From assembly GCA_017450125.1 (NCBI GenBank), contig JAFSWZ010000019.1, positions 16,133 through 80,132 of the forward strand: a stretch of DNA of 64,000 bases, read 5' to 3'. Of this stretch, positions 18,155-28,042 are shown one piece after another. Position 1 is the stretch's first letter. Every line of letters starts with the position of its first letter. The stretch comes from Synergistaceae bacterium. GTDB lineage: Bacteria > Synergistota > Synergistia > Synergistales > Aminobacteriaceae. Under the pieces are notes generated by a model, which ran no database searches, was not told the DNA's origin, and worked only from the letters and a program-made list of their open reading frames with translations. The position numbers were made by a program, and so were the translations under genes.

Positions 18155-20437
18155 ATGCAGTTTACACAGAAAAATTTCGGGCTCTTCGGCGAGTTTTACC
18201 CGGAGCTTGCTCATTACGGACAGGCCGCCAACAACGCACTTGCTTCTGACAGGAATATATGCCTCCTGAACTTGGGGAGGATAGCTGAAACAATCGTCAA
18301 GCATTTGTGCCAGCACAGCAATATTCCCTACAAGCACAGTCATGACCCTGTGCAGGCCTTAGCTAATGCCGGGATAATCGGTGAAGATATACGCCTCAAG
18401 ATAGATACGCTCCTCGAAGTCAGGGATGATGCCCTGCGTGATGATTATGATTCCGACATGGCATGTATAAGGATGTTCACGACGGCCTACGAGCTGTGCG
18501 AATGGTTCGTGTCCCGCAGAAAGTTCGACTTCCTCAACGGGCTTCTTCCCGCCGGAGCATCTTCCTCGCCCCTGTCTGAGGCGGCAGGTCTGGGCTCTGA
18601 GGCAGAGGAGAGCCTCTACACGTGGACGCGTTACAGCCTTCTGTGCTTGGGGAACATCGGCGAGTTCCTCTGCGACTTTCTGGGCAAGAAGTACGCGCAA
18701 GAGATGGAGGATTATGACCGCCAGAGCTTCAAGCAGGCCGACACCTCAGAGAAAGAAGAAATCCTGAAGCGCAACGGAATAATCGGCGACGAGCAGAAGG
18801 ACATCCTCTACAAGCTCCGTGATGCAAGGAACAGGGCGGTTCACCAGCGCGAGTCTTCTTCGGAGAGGGCAGAGCAGCTCATTGACGAGGCACTGCAGCT
18901 GTGTGCGTGGACGTTCAGGAAGATAGCTGAAGCCGGAGACGCGGTGAAGGGCAAGATAGCCGACGTAACTTCGGAGGGGGAAATAAGCGTAGACATCGGG
19001 CCGTTAGCCGGAGTGGTGAACAGCGACGAGAAGCCGGAAAATACCGAGTGCGAGAGCGGGGACGTGTACTCGTTCAGGATTGTGAGCAACCCGAAGGACA
19101 CAGCAGAGCCGTTATACTTGAGCATGAAGGACGCAGACGCAAAGTCTGAAGGCACGTCCGGCGCGGAAGAAAGCAGGCCGGTGATTGCTGTTTCGGCGGG
19201 AGGAAACGCGGACTTTCTGCGTGTGTGCCAGATCGGCAACGAGAACGAGATTATTCGCGCCCTCGAGGGCGGAGCAGACCCTAGCTCGAAGACGATGGAC
19301 GGCACGACAACCCTTATGCTGGCGGCACAGCACGGCAAGGCACGTGTAATCGACGCACTCATAGGACGCGGAGTTTCGCCGAACGCACGAAACATCAGCA
19401 GGCACACTGCTCTGATGTTCGCGGTGCAGAACGACAACATCTACGCGGTCGATGCCCTGCTGAACCACAACGCCAACGTTTTCGCACTGGACTGCGACGG
19501 CAAGACTGCGATGGATTACGTTGTGTCGGCGGCACCCTACGGCCGGAAAATCGCCAAGAAGCTGAAGCGCAAAGCCGAGACGCTGTTCCTCGAACTCTGC
19601 AAGGGCAACGACGAGAGCAAGATAATCAGTGCGATGAACCACAACGCTAACCCCAACGCCAAGACCTTGAACGCGAAGACGACGGCACTAATGCTCCTAG
19701 TGTCTCATCACAGGGCGGAACTCATCGAGATGCTGCTTCGCAGGGGAGCGCGCGTGAACGACAAGGACTCGAAGGGCAAGACTGCGCTGATGTTTGCGGC
19801 GGAGAGCAACACGACTGAAGCTGTGAGGACGCTGCTGGATTATGAGGCAGACATTTACGCGGAGGACGGCAAGGGGCATGATGCGCTGTATTACGCGGAG
19901 AAGAATCCGAGAACGTGCCACGACGCGGAACTTTTAGCCCTGCTCGGCAAGAAACAGCCCGCCGTTGATGAGCCGGAAGGACCTGTACCAGAAACGCCGG
20001 AAGAGCCCGAAGCACTGACGCAGGAGCAGGAGGCGGAAGCCAGCGAGGCACTCAGGATGACACTTCAGCGCGACATCCTCAAAATCTGCAGGGCAGGAAG
20101 CCCCGAAGACCTCACACAAGCACTCGAAGCCGGAGTTTCCATCGACGTAACCAGCAAAGAAAACGCGACTCCCTTGATGTTCGCGGCACAGAGCAACACC
20201 GCAGAAATCGTCGACATGCTCATCACCGCCGGTGCAGACCTCAACGCTCAGGACAACTCAGGAAGCACAGCACTATTCTACGCGGCATACAGGAACACAG
20301 AAGACGTTGTAGAAGCACTGCTCGCGGCGGGAGCTGACAAGACCATCACCAACAACGCGGGGCTTTCGGCACTCGATTACGCACGGAGAAACTACAGGCT
20401 CGAGGACACGGAAGCTCTGAGAAAACTTGAAGCATAA
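18155..20437 (+). CDS. DUF4145/HEPN-like and ankyrin-repeat protein
   Basis: A 760-residue soluble protein with no signal peptide. Residues 1-130 and 150-265 are two related helical domains like DUF4145, a HEPN-superfamily fold also found at the N-terminus of HsdR proteins. The second copy retains RNRAVH, an Rx4H motif like that of HEPN ribonucleases; in the first the same place reads RDDALRDD, without histidine. A linker of about 80 residues leads to ankyrin repeats (residues ~350-480 and 490-610), an acidic PEEPEALTQEQEAE linker, and three further repeats to the end. CAGGAGA is the ribosome site. A defence or toxin role is only a possibility. Confidence 0.8.
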   Translation: MQFTQKNFGLFGEFYPELAHYGQAANNALASDRNICLLNLGRIAETIVKHLCQHSNIPYKHSHDPVQALANAGIIGEDIRLKIDTLLEVRDDALRDDYDSDMACIRMFTTAYELCEWFVSRRKFDFLNGLLPAGASSSPLSEAAGLGSEAEESLYTWTRYSLLCLGNIGEFLCDFLGKKYAQEMEDYDRQSFKQADTSEKEEILKRNGIIGDEQKDILYKLRDARNRAVHQRESSSERAEQLIDEALQLCAWTFRKIAEAGDAVKGKIADVTSEGEISVDIGPLAGVVNSDEKPENTECESGDVYSFRIVSNPKDTAEPLYLSMKDADAKSEGTSGAEESRPVIAVSAGGNADFLRVCQIGNENEIIRALEGGADPSSKTMDGTTTLMLAAQHGKARVIDALIGRGVSPNARNISRHTALMFAVQNDNIYAVDALLNHNANVFALDCDGKTAMDYVVSAAPYGRKIAKKLKRKAETLFLELCKGNDESKIISAMNHNANPNAKTLNAKTTALMLLVSHHRAELIEMLLRRGARVNDKDSKGKTALMFAAESNTTEAVRTLLDYEADIYAEDGKGHDALYYAEKNPRTCHDAELLALLGKKQPAVDEPEGPVPETPEEPEALTQEQEAEASEALRMTLQRDILKICRAGSPEDLTQALEAGVSIDVTSKENATPLMFAAQSNTAEIVDMLITAGADLNAQDNSGSTALFYAAYRNTEDVVEALLAAGADKTITNNAGLSALDYARRNYRLEDTEALRKLEA

Positions 20438-20445
20438 TTGATTTC

Positions 20446-20474
20446 TTGACATAAATTCTCGTTTAGGGTAATTT
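20446..20474 (+). promoter_or_regulatory. Candidate promoter of the acid-CoA ligase operon
   Basis: A perfect TTGACA (20446-20451) is followed after 17 bases by a weak TAATTT (20469-20474). It lies in the 100-base gap before the ligase gene. Confidence 0.4.
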
Positions 20475-20479
20475 TCACG

Positions 20480-20508
20480 AGTCCTGCTGGCATTCTGCAG
20501 GGCTTTAT
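20480..20508 (+). terminator. Hairpin between the ankyrin gene and the ligase gene
   Basis: AGTCCTGC (20480-20487) pairs with GCAGGGCT (20497-20504, one G-U), followed by TTATTC. It can end the ankyrin transcript. If the promoter at 20446 is real, it would lie in that transcript's leader and could act as an attenuator. Confidence 0.5.
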
Positions 20509-20537
20509 TCTTAGTGAAAGAGGGAATATTTCTCACA

Positions 20538-22166
20538 ATGCCCATCACTGATTTGCTCGAACGCAACGCAAAACTTTACGGGGATGAAGTCGCTCTCGTC
20601 GAGATTAACCCCGAGCAGGAAGAACCCATACGTATTACATGGAAAGAATACGCGCTGATTCAGCCGACATCCTCAAAACCTTACAGGCGCGACATAACTT
20701 GGGAAGTCTTTGACGAGAAAGCTAACCGTGTCGCAAATATGCTACTTTCGCGCGGCATCAAGAAGGGGCAGAAGGTAGCAATCCTCCTCATGAACTGCCT
20801 CGAATGGCTGCCTATATACTTCGGGATTCTCAAGACCGGCGCAATAGCTGTCCCTCTGAACTTCCGCTATTCCTCAGAAGAGATAGAGTACTGCGTGAAC
20901 TTGGCCGATGTTGATGTGCTGTTCTTCGGCCCGGAGTTCATCGGCAGGGTTGAAAACACCGTGCTGGCTCTCGGGGACAAGTGCCTGCTGTTCTTCGTCG
21001 GGGATAACTGCCCGTCGTTCGCGGAGAGCTACAACAACGCTGTGAACAACTGCTCCTCGAGCGCGCCGAAGATTCTCGTTGAGGACACTGACGAGGCGGC
21101 TATATACTTCTCTTCCGGCACAACAGGCTTCCCGAAGGCGATACTCCATAACCACACTGCACTTCTTCAGTCAGCACGGATGGAGGCCAAGCACCACCTT
21201 ACGACTCATGATGATGTGTTCCTGTGCATTCCTCCGCTCTACCACACAGGCGCAAAAATGCACTGGTTCGGCTCTCTCTACACCGGCAGCCGCGCAGTAA
21301 TCCTCAAAGGCACATCACCGAAGGCGATTCTTGACGTTGTGTCGTGGGAAGGCTGTACGATTGTGTGGCTGTTAGTTCCGTGGGCACAGGACATACTTAC
21401 CGCGCTCGACAGAGGAGACATCAAACTTGAGGGGCGGCATCTCTCGCAGTGGCGGTTAATGCACATCGGTGCTCAGCCTGTACCTCCAGCACTCATCAAG
21501 CACTGGCTGGACTACTTCCCTGACCACAAGTACGACACGAATTACGGCCTCTCGGAGTCAACCGGGCCGGGCTGTGTTCATCTTGGCCTCGAGAACATTC
21601 ACAAGGTCGGAGCAATCGGCGTGCCGGGCTACGGCTGGGAGCTGAAGATTGTCGACAACAACGGAAACCCAGTAAAGCAGGGAGAAACCGGCGAACTCTG
21701 CGTGAAGGGGCCGGGCGTAATGCTGTGCTACTACCACAATCCCGGCGCGACGCACGAGAGCATTCGGGACGGCTGGCTTTTCACTGGAGATATGGCGATG
21801 ATGGATTCGGACGGCTTTGTGTGGCTCGTTGACCGCAAGAAGGACGTGGTCATTATGGGCGGAGAGAACATTTACCCCGTGCAGATTGAGAACTTCTTGG
21901 CGGGACACCCGAAGGTTCATGATGTTGCTGTTATCGGTCTTCCTGAACCGAGACTCGGCGAAATTCCAGCGGCAATAATTCAGGTGAAGAAGGGCATGAA
22001 GTGCACAGCCGAAGAGATAGACAGATTCTGTCTCGGCCTTCCGCGCTACAAGAGGCCGCGCAAAATCATTTTCGCTGATGTTCCGCGCAACCCGACCGGC
22101 AAAATCGAGAAGCCGAAGCTCCGCGAAATGTACGCGCACGGAAGCAGCTTTCCTGAGGCCGAATAA
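20538..22166 (+). CDS. AMP-forming acid-CoA ligase
   Basis: A 542-residue ANL-superfamily ligase. Motifs: IYFSSGTTGFPKA (ATP phosphate loop), NYGLSESTG (adenine pocket), GWLFTGDMAMMD (ribose-binding aspartate), VDRKKDVVIMGGENI (hinge) and the C-terminal PRNPTGKIEK with the catalytic lysine. It would activate a carboxylic acid, perhaps a medium-chain or aromatic acid, as acyl-CoA. I start at ATG 20538 (MPITDLLER); a GTG at 20514 adds eight residues of leader. The next gene begins inside its stop codon. The substrate is unknown. Confidence 0.87.
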   Translation: MPITDLLERNAKLYGDEVALVEINPEQEEPIRITWKEYALIQPTSSKPYRRDITWEVFDEKANRVANMLLSRGIKKGQKVAILLMNCLEWLPIYFGILKTGAIAVPLNFRYSSEEIEYCVNLADVDVLFFGPEFIGRVENTVLALGDKCLLFFVGDNCPSFAESYNNAVNNCSSSAPKILVEDTDEAAIYFSSGTTGFPKAILHNHTALLQSARMEAKHHLTTHDDVFLCIPPLYHTGAKMHWFGSLYTGSRAVILKGTSPKAILDVVSWEGCTIVWLLVPWAQDILTALDRGDIKLEGRHLSQWRLMHIGAQPVPPALIKHWLDYFPDHKYDTNYGLSESTGPGCVHLGLENIHKVGAIGVPGYGWELKIVDNNGNPVKQGETGELCVKGPGVMLCYYHNPGATHESIRDGWLFTGDMAMMDSDGFVWLVDRKKDVVIMGGENIYPVQIENFLAGHPKVHDVAVIGLPEPRLGEIPAAIIQVKKGMKCTAEEIDRFCLGLPRYKRPRKIIFADVPRNPTGKIEKPKLREMYAHGSSFPEAE

Positions 22167-23044
22167 TGTACGAGCTGATTCACGTTAAGGGGCAGAGCTA
22201 TTACATACAGAGCCCCGCAAAAATCGGGCTCGTGAAGCTGGAAGGTAATAATGTCTGCCTCATCGACAGCGGGAGCGATAAGGAAGCGGGGAGAAAAGTA
22301 CGGCAGATTCTCGACGCTAACGGCTGGACTCTGACGGCAATCTACAACACTCACTCGAACGCTGACCACATCGGCGGCAACAAGTACCTTCACGCTCAGA
22401 CGGGGTGCAGGATTTACGCTCCTGATGCTGAGTGCGCGTTCACGCGTCATCCCGTACTTGAGCCGTCGTTCTTGTACGGTGGCTTCCCGGTGAAGGAACT
22501 GCGGCACAAGTTCCTGATGGCTCAGGAGAGTCCCGCCGAGTACCTCACGCCTGAAGTTATGCCCGAAGGATGGGAGGTTATTCCTCTGCCCGGACACTTC
22601 TTCAGTATGGCGGGTTTTCGGACTCCTGATAACGTTGTGTATCTTGCGGACTGCCTGTCGAGTGCCGAAACGCTGGCCAAGTACCAGATAACTTTCCTCT
22701 ATGATGTTGAAGCATACATCTCTACGCTGGAGATGGTGAAGACGATGAAGGCTGATGTGTTCGTGCCCTCACATGCGCCGGTAACAGAGAACATTGCGGA
22801 GCTCGCACAGCTCAACATCGACAAGGCTAACGAGGTCGCAGACACGATAGCGGAAATCTGCCGTACTCCTCTGAACTTTGAGGCGGTGCTTCAGAGGCTG
22901 TCTGCTGAGCTGAACCTCACGATGACGTTCGAACAATACGCGCTTGTAGGAAGCACGGTGCGTTCTTACCTGTCGTGGATGAAGGAGAGCGGAAGGCTGA
23001 GGGCGTATTTTGCGGATAACCTGTTACTGTGGGAGGCAGTGTGA
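22166..23044 (+). CDS. MBL-fold hydrolase with HSNADH metal motif
   Basis: A 292-residue glyoxalase-II-like MBL protein translationally coupled to the acid-CoA ligase (TAATG). Its metal motif reads THSNADHIGG: the second histidine of the usual HxHxDH is asparagine. The later ligands are in place (PGHFFSMAG, YLADCLSS, VPSHAPV). The C-terminal ~70 residues are helical. Some characterised-looking MBL families carry this variant, so it need not be inactive. Coupling to a CoA ligase suggests thioester hydrolysis, as an inference. Confidence 0.8.
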   Translation: MYELIHVKGQSYYIQSPAKIGLVKLEGNNVCLIDSGSDKEAGRKVRQILDANGWTLTAIYNTHSNADHIGGNKYLHAQTGCRIYAPDAECAFTRHPVLEPSFLYGGFPVKELRHKFLMAQESPAEYLTPEVMPEGWEVIPLPGHFFSMAGFRTPDNVVYLADCLSSAETLAKYQITFLYDVEAYISTLEMVKTMKADVFVPSHAPVTENIAELAQLNIDKANEVADTIAEICRTPLNFEAVLQRLSAELNLTMTFEQYALVGSTVRSYLSWMKESGRLRAYFADNLLLWEAV

Positions 23045-23052
23045 GGAATTTG

Positions 23053-23090
23053 CTCCCTCTGTGTTAATGGCATCAGGGGGAGAAATTTTT
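23053..23090 (+). terminator. Rho-independent terminator after the ligase/MBL pair
   Basis: CTCCCTCTG (23053-23061) pairs with CAGGGGGAG (23074-23082; one G-U), followed by AAATTTTT. It begins eight bases after the MBL stop. Confidence 0.75.
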
Positions 23091-23117
23091 ACATTTTACG
23101 AGAAAGGAACGTTGACA

Positions 23118-25686
23118 ATGACGGAAAAAATCGTTAAACTGAACCACGAACCCTATCGATTGTCTTCATGAAGGCAGAATCGAACATGTAGACATCTTCA
23201 GAGCCTTCGGAATCCTGCTTATGGTTATGGGTCATATAGGATTCGGAGGAGAGTTTGACCACTTCATCCACGCTTTCCACATGCCCATGTTCTTCATCGT
23301 GTCGGGAATGTTCTTCGAGCCCTCGTACAAACGTTTCTGCGGCACATCAGCGAATCCCTGTTCTTCCTTCCTGAAACGCAAAGCACAGACACTGCTTATC
23401 CCGTATGTATGCTTCGGAAGCCTTCATTATGCTCTGTGGGCTCTAAGGCACTGGCGAACCGTAAACTATCTTTCTCCGCTGCTGCACTTGATGTCCGTCA
23501 ACACTTACGCACTGCCTTATGCGGGCGCGCTCTGGTTTCTGACCGCCTTATTCCTCACCGAAGCCGCGTACTGCATAATCTTCCGCTGTGTGCGAAGTGA
23601 ATACATCAGGCACGCAGTCATCATCCTTCTTACTCTGGCAGGACATGCCGCGTATTACTTCTGCCCCGTAACTCTGCCTTTTGCCGGAGGAGCTGCCCTA
23701 GTCGGTCTCGGACTGTACCACATCGGGGCAATGCTCAGGCAGCACAGCAGACTTTTCACGCTGTCTCTGGGAAAAACGCTGGCACTGGGAACAGTTACAG
23801 GAGCATTAATTTTCCTCAACGGTTACGTGAACGTGAGGATAGGCGTTTACGGATTTGTTCCGCTGTTCTACGTCAATGTTCTGCTGTCGTGCATTGTCGG
23901 GATGAGCCTAGCTGAGATACTGCACAGAACTTTTCAGGGCACATTGATTGACGGCTGCCTTCAGAGCGTAGGGAAAAACTCCATCGTGTACTTGTGCCTG
24001 AATCAGATCGTTATTCTTGCGGCGTTCAAGCTCTCAGGAAGAGTATTCGGGAATGCTGAGGCTCACGGAAAGCTGATGCTTCTGGCTGAACATTGCGGAG
24101 TGCTGGCTGTCTCGATGGTTGCGCTGATGTTCATCAGTGTGATTTTCTCGCGCACTGCGCTGAAGGCGGCTCTCGGCAAATCATCAAGCCCGCGCTGTCT
24201 CAAGTTTGCGGTGTGTTCTGCGCTTGCGGTGCTGCTTCTCACATCTGCAGGAGTGAACTTCGCGGGGCATTATCGGTTGAAGGCTTCATATGCGGATGTA
24301 CACCTGCCGGACTGGAGCAGGATTGACACCTCACCTCTGCAGGATAAAGGTACGCTCAGAGAAATTATCGCGCTCAGCACCAAGTACCTTCTTGTTACGC
24401 GGTGGAACGAGCCGCACTGGTATGCATTCTCGCAGAACAGCAACACGAGTGCTCCGCTCGGACTGTCAGCCGCCGCAAGAAGAAATGTTTTGCGGAGCGC
24501 AGAGTCCTTCAGGAACTGGCGGGACAACGACTATCTCTATGTTGCCAACACTCTTGAAGAATGCCCGGACGTAGTGCCCGGAGAAAGTGCCTTGAGGGGT
24601 TGGGCACACACATGCTTTATCCTGTCCTCAGTGCTCAGATTCAACATTTACGAGGAAGGGATTACGGGAATCCCGAAAGATGACGCTGTGAAGATGGTCT
24701 GCAAGCTGACCGCCACTCTCGCACGTAATCACTGCTCTAACTCTCACGGCGGCTGGGGCAGACTCTGGCAGAGCGCGCTGTGGGCAGAGAACATAGCTTT
24801 TGCGGGCTGGCTTATGTGGAATGACCTCTCGGAGCAGGACCGAGCTTTCGTCTTGAACATGCTGGTTTACGAGGCAGACAGGTTTATAGGCTATGAAGTT
24901 CCGTATTACAGAGACAGTGAAGGCCGCGTGATTTCCCCTGACGACACAAAAGCCGAAGAGAACGCGTGGAACTCGCGGATACTGGCATTAGCTGCGTGTA
25001 TGCTGCCGGAGCACGAGCACTGCAGGCTGTGGGAGGCGAAACTTGCTGAGCTCCTGCTGTCCTCGACCGCCGTCCCTGAAGATACGTCATCAGAAAGAAG
25101 CATTGACGGCGTGAAAGTCGGGGATGTCCTGCACGGCTCTAACATAAATTCAGACGGTACTGTAATGAATCACGGGCTGTACCACATAGACTACATGACC
25201 ACTACGATAGAGGGCATGACCGGCACAGCGATAATTTACGCGCTCGCAGGCCGTAAAGTCCCGGAGTCCGCATTCTTCAACCATGACATTATTTATTCTG
25301 CGCTGGTCAATCTCGACTTGGGCACATATGACAGCAGCAAAGCTGGACATCATTTTTACGGCAGGACAGAGGACGGGATGCCCGCACCTGAACTTGACAT
25401 GCCCGGCGTTAATGACTGGGGCGGAAAGTGGTTCACGAGCTGTTACCTGGCTGATACTGAGGCAGAAATTTTCGGGCTGGACAAAGACTGTCCCGAAGGC
25501 CTGAAGGCTTCAGACTGGGCAGATGTTCACCTCAAAGAAGTAATGCTTATGGTCAGCAGAAACACGACGGGTAAGATTTTCGGTGAAGGCGAAAATTACT
25601 TTGTTTCCGGCGAGACATACGCAATGCAGAACCTGTGCAAGGCGTATCTTCTGCGGGTATATAATCGTCAGCGCAAGGAGGACTGA
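23118..25686 (+). pseudogene. Membrane acyltransferase fused to a large C-terminal domain; apparent 5' frameshift
   Basis: The long frame (first ATG 23221, 821 residues) lacks the family's N-terminus, but in-frame codons upstream (23173-23220) read GRIEHVDIFRAFGILL, the expected start of an acyltransferase-3 protein. No ATG, GTG or TTG precedes them in that frame. A good start (AAAGGA, ATG 23118) opens MTEKIVKLNHEPYRLSS in another frame and stops at 23169-23171, so one base would have to be skipped near 23160. The N-terminal ~360 residues have ~10 membrane helices. Residues ~365-821 form a predicted extracytoplasmic helical domain that I do not recognise. It may be a sequencing error, phase variation or true decay; the rest is intact. 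Confidence 0.6.
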
Positions 25687-25693
25687 TAAATTT

Positions 25694-26488
25694 ATGTACC
25701 CTACTCTGTTCACCATCGGCAGCGTCCGCATCGACACATACAGCGTAGTGTGGTTCATCGCCCTTAGCCTCGCGATACTCTGGAGCATCCGCAGGCTCGA
25801 ACTCTACCGCCTCGACGAGGACGACTCCCGCAGGGTCATGGCTGTGTCGTTCCTGTTCATGCTTCTCGGCGCAAGGTCATACGAATATATAGCGCACTGG
25901 AAGACCTACCTCGAGCACCCTTCGTACTTCCTTGACCTCAACAGAGGAGGGCTTCACGAGTTCGGAGCAGTCGCCGGAGCGTTCGTGTCCGCGTGGGTGA
26001 TGTGCCTGCTCTCGCGCGGAAAAATCTCCTTCCTTAAGCTTTGTGATGTAGCTGTAATCCCCGCGTTCCTCGCTATTGCCGTTGGACGCTGGGGCTGCTT
26101 CCTCAACGGCTGCTGTCTCGGACGCGTTACGGACTTCTTCGGGGCTGTGCATTTCCCGAGAGACAGGGCAGGAGTCTTCCGCCACCCCGTGCAGGTGTAC
26201 TACTCTGTCATTTCCGCCGCAATAATCGTCGTTCTGCTTCTCGTAGAACGCAGGCTCATGAAGAAGGAACGCTACTACTCCGTGATTGCGCCTCTGGGAA
26301 TGCTCCTCTACTCCCTCATGAGGATAGCCGTAACCTTCGTGCGCGACCCTCAGCCTCTCTCGTGGCTCGTGAAATATTCGTGGACGTACAGATGGATAGT
26401 TACACTGCTTCCGCTGATATGCTTATGGCTCGCGTATAGTTTACTTAGGTTAAACGCAGAAAATTCACATAAGCCAAACAAGCCATGA
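25694..26488 (+). CDS. lgt: Prolipoprotein diacylglyceryl transferase family protein
   Basis: A 264-residue integral membrane enzyme with ~7 helices that would transfer diacylglycerol from phosphatidylglycerol to the lipobox cysteine of prolipoproteins. Start ATG 25694 (MYPTLFTIGSVRIDTYSVVW) follows AAGGAGG by 12 bases; a longer frame into the upstream gene is not needed. The RGGLHEFGAVAG block and the signature GRWGCFLNGCCLGR match Lgt-like proteins, though two cysteines replace residues seen in the E. coli signature (GRIGNFINGE). It could be an Lgt paralog rather than the housekeeping enzyme. Confidence 0.82.
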   Translation: MYPTLFTIGSVRIDTYSVVWFIALSLAILWSIRRLELYRLDEDDSRRVMAVSFLFMLLGARSYEYIAHWKTYLEHPSYFLDLNRGGLHEFGAVAGAFVSAWVMCLLSRGKISFLKLCDVAVIPAFLAIAVGRWGCFLNGCCLGRVTDFFGAVHFPRDRAGVFRHPVQVYYSVISAAIIVVLLLVERRLMKKERYYSVIAPLGMLLYSLMRIAVTFVRDPQPLSWLVKYSWTYRWIVTLLPLICLWLAYSLLRLNAENSHKPNKP

Positions 26489-26549
26489 AATAATCACATT
26501 TGCCCGCTAAAATTCTTCCCTGAAAAATTTTGATGGAGGTAATCACATT

Positions 26550-27992
26550 TTGAGAAGCAGAAAGTTTTTAGCGTTATCTCTTGCGCTTGCACTGATACTC
26601 TCGCTTTATGGGAGTGCATGGGCGGCGTTCCCAAAGCAGAACAACCCCATAGTTCCCATCGTGAAGACTGCATCTGTCGCGGTCGTGAACATCGACGTTG
26701 AGAAGACAGCAAAACGTTCGGTGTCGCCTTTCCCGTTCGACGATGATCCGTTCTTCAAGAGATTCTTTGGGGATGCGTTCAAGGATTTCACGCGTTCAGT
26801 CCCCATGAAGGGCAGAGGCTCGGGCTTCATCGTAACGAAGGACGGCCAGATACTCACAAACAACCACGTAGTTGACGGCGTGGACAAGATAACGGTGTCG
26901 CTCCAGCTTGTTGACGGCAGCAAGAAGACTTACCCCGCAAAAATCGTGGGCAGTGATCCGACGTATGACCTCGCAGTCATCAAGATTGAGCCGGACGGAG
27001 ACCTTCCCGTTCTCGAGCTCGGGGACTCCGACGCAACGGAAGTCGGTGAATACGTCGTCGCTATCGGCAACCCTTACGGCTTTGAGCACTCAATAACTGT
27101 GGGAGTGATTTCGGCCAAGAACAGGAGCATTCACGCGCAGGACGTGAACTTCGACGACTTCATCCAGACCGACGCGGCAATCAACCCCGGCAACTCCGGC
27201 GGTCCGTTAATCGACATGGACGGAAAAGTCATCGGCATCAACACTGCGATTATCCCCTACGCTCAGGGCTTGGGCTTCGCTGTTCCCGTCAACAAGGCGA
27301 AGGAGATCATGGGCGACCTCGTGTCGTACGGCAGGGCACGCCGCGGCTGGCTCGGAGTCAGCGTGAGGGACATCACCCCGCAGATGGCACGGGCTTACGG
27401 CGTTAAGGGCACGAACGGCGCAATGATTAACGACGTGTTCAAGGACGACCCTGCGGACAAGGCGGGCATAAAGCGCGGAGACGTTGTTGTGAAGCTGAAC
27501 GGCGATGACATCAAGGACGCAAGTGCGTTTGTGCAGAAGATCAGGACAATCGCTCCCGGCTCGACGGCGAAACTGCAGATTGTGCGCAAGGGCAGGACAA
27601 TGGACTTCAGCGTGAAGCTAGGTGAACGCCCCGCCACTGCGGACGGCAGGCCTGAGCCCGGCGGCGACATAAAAGCCCCCGAGACTTCCGGCAGCGAGGC
27701 ACTCAAGGACTTCGGGATTGACCGCGTTGTGCCGGTGAATGAAGCACTCCGCAGGCAGTACAAGATTGATGCAGGCAGTGAAGGCCTCGTCATCGTTGAG
27801 GTGGACAAGGACTCGCCAGCGTACTACGAGGAAGGCGTACGTGAGGGCGACCTCATCGTCGAGCTCAACGGCCATGAAGTCAGAACGTCAGAAGACCTCG
27901 TGAAGGCAGTCGGCAGTGATGATTCTGTTGTGCTCATGATTGAACGTGAAGGGTCAACGTATTTCCTGCAGGTCGACAGAACTAAGAAGTAA
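26550..27992 (+). CDS. htrA: HtrA/Do-family periplasmic serine protease
   Basis: A 480-residue envelope protease and chaperone that degrades misfolded exported proteins. It starts at TTG 26550, ten bases after TGGAGGT; there is no ATG nearby. A signal peptide (FLALSLALALILSLYGSAWA) is followed by the trypsin-like domain with the catalytic triad H106 (TNNHVVDG), D140 (TYDLAVIKI) and S216 (NPGNSGGP). Two PDZ domains follow (about 270-365 and 390-480). The length and order match DegQ/DegP. A strong terminator lies just after the gene. Confidence 0.95.
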   Translation: MRSRKFLALSLALALILSLYGSAWAAFPKQNNPIVPIVKTASVAVVNIDVEKTAKRSVSPFPFDDDPFFKRFFGDAFKDFTRSVPMKGRGSGFIVTKDGQILTNNHVVDGVDKITVSLQLVDGSKKTYPAKIVGSDPTYDLAVIKIEPDGDLPVLELGDSDATEVGEYVVAIGNPYGFEHSITVGVISAKNRSIHAQDVNFDDFIQTDAAINPGNSGGPLIDMDGKVIGINTAIIPYAQGLGFAVPVNKAKEIMGDLVSYGRARRGWLGVSVRDITPQMARAYGVKGTNGAMINDVFKDDPADKAGIKRGDVVVKLNGDDIKDASAFVQKIRTIAPGSTAKLQIVRKGRTMDFSVKLGERPATADGRPEPGGDIKAPETSGSEALKDFGIDRVVPVNEALRRQYKIDAGSEGLVIVEVDKDSPAYYEEGVREGDLIVELNGHEVRTSEDLVKAVGSDDSVVLMIEREGSTYFLQVDRTKK

Positions 27993-28008
27993 CAGCGTTG
28001 AAGAATGA

Positions 28009-28040
28009 AGCGGGACTCTCACAACCGAGAATCCCGCTTT
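28009..28040. terminator. Bidirectional terminator
   Basis: AGCGGGACTCTC (28009-28020) and GAGAATCCCGCT (28027-28038) form a 12-bp stem with one G-U pair and a six-base loop, followed by TTTGTT on the plus strand and CTTCATTCTT on the minus. It lies between convergent genes. Confidence 0.85.
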
Positions 28041-28042
28041 TG

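Noticed and set aside
23118..23171. A separate 17-residue leader peptide upstream of the acyltransferase
   Set aside because: It has a good ribosome site, but the conserved acyltransferase N-terminus continues right after it in another frame without a start codon. A frame break explains the arrangement better, though a leader peptide is not excluded.
25583..25693. N-terminal extension of the Lgt-type protein into the upstream gene
   Set aside because: AAGGAGG and the conserved MYPTLFTIG start support ATG 25694.
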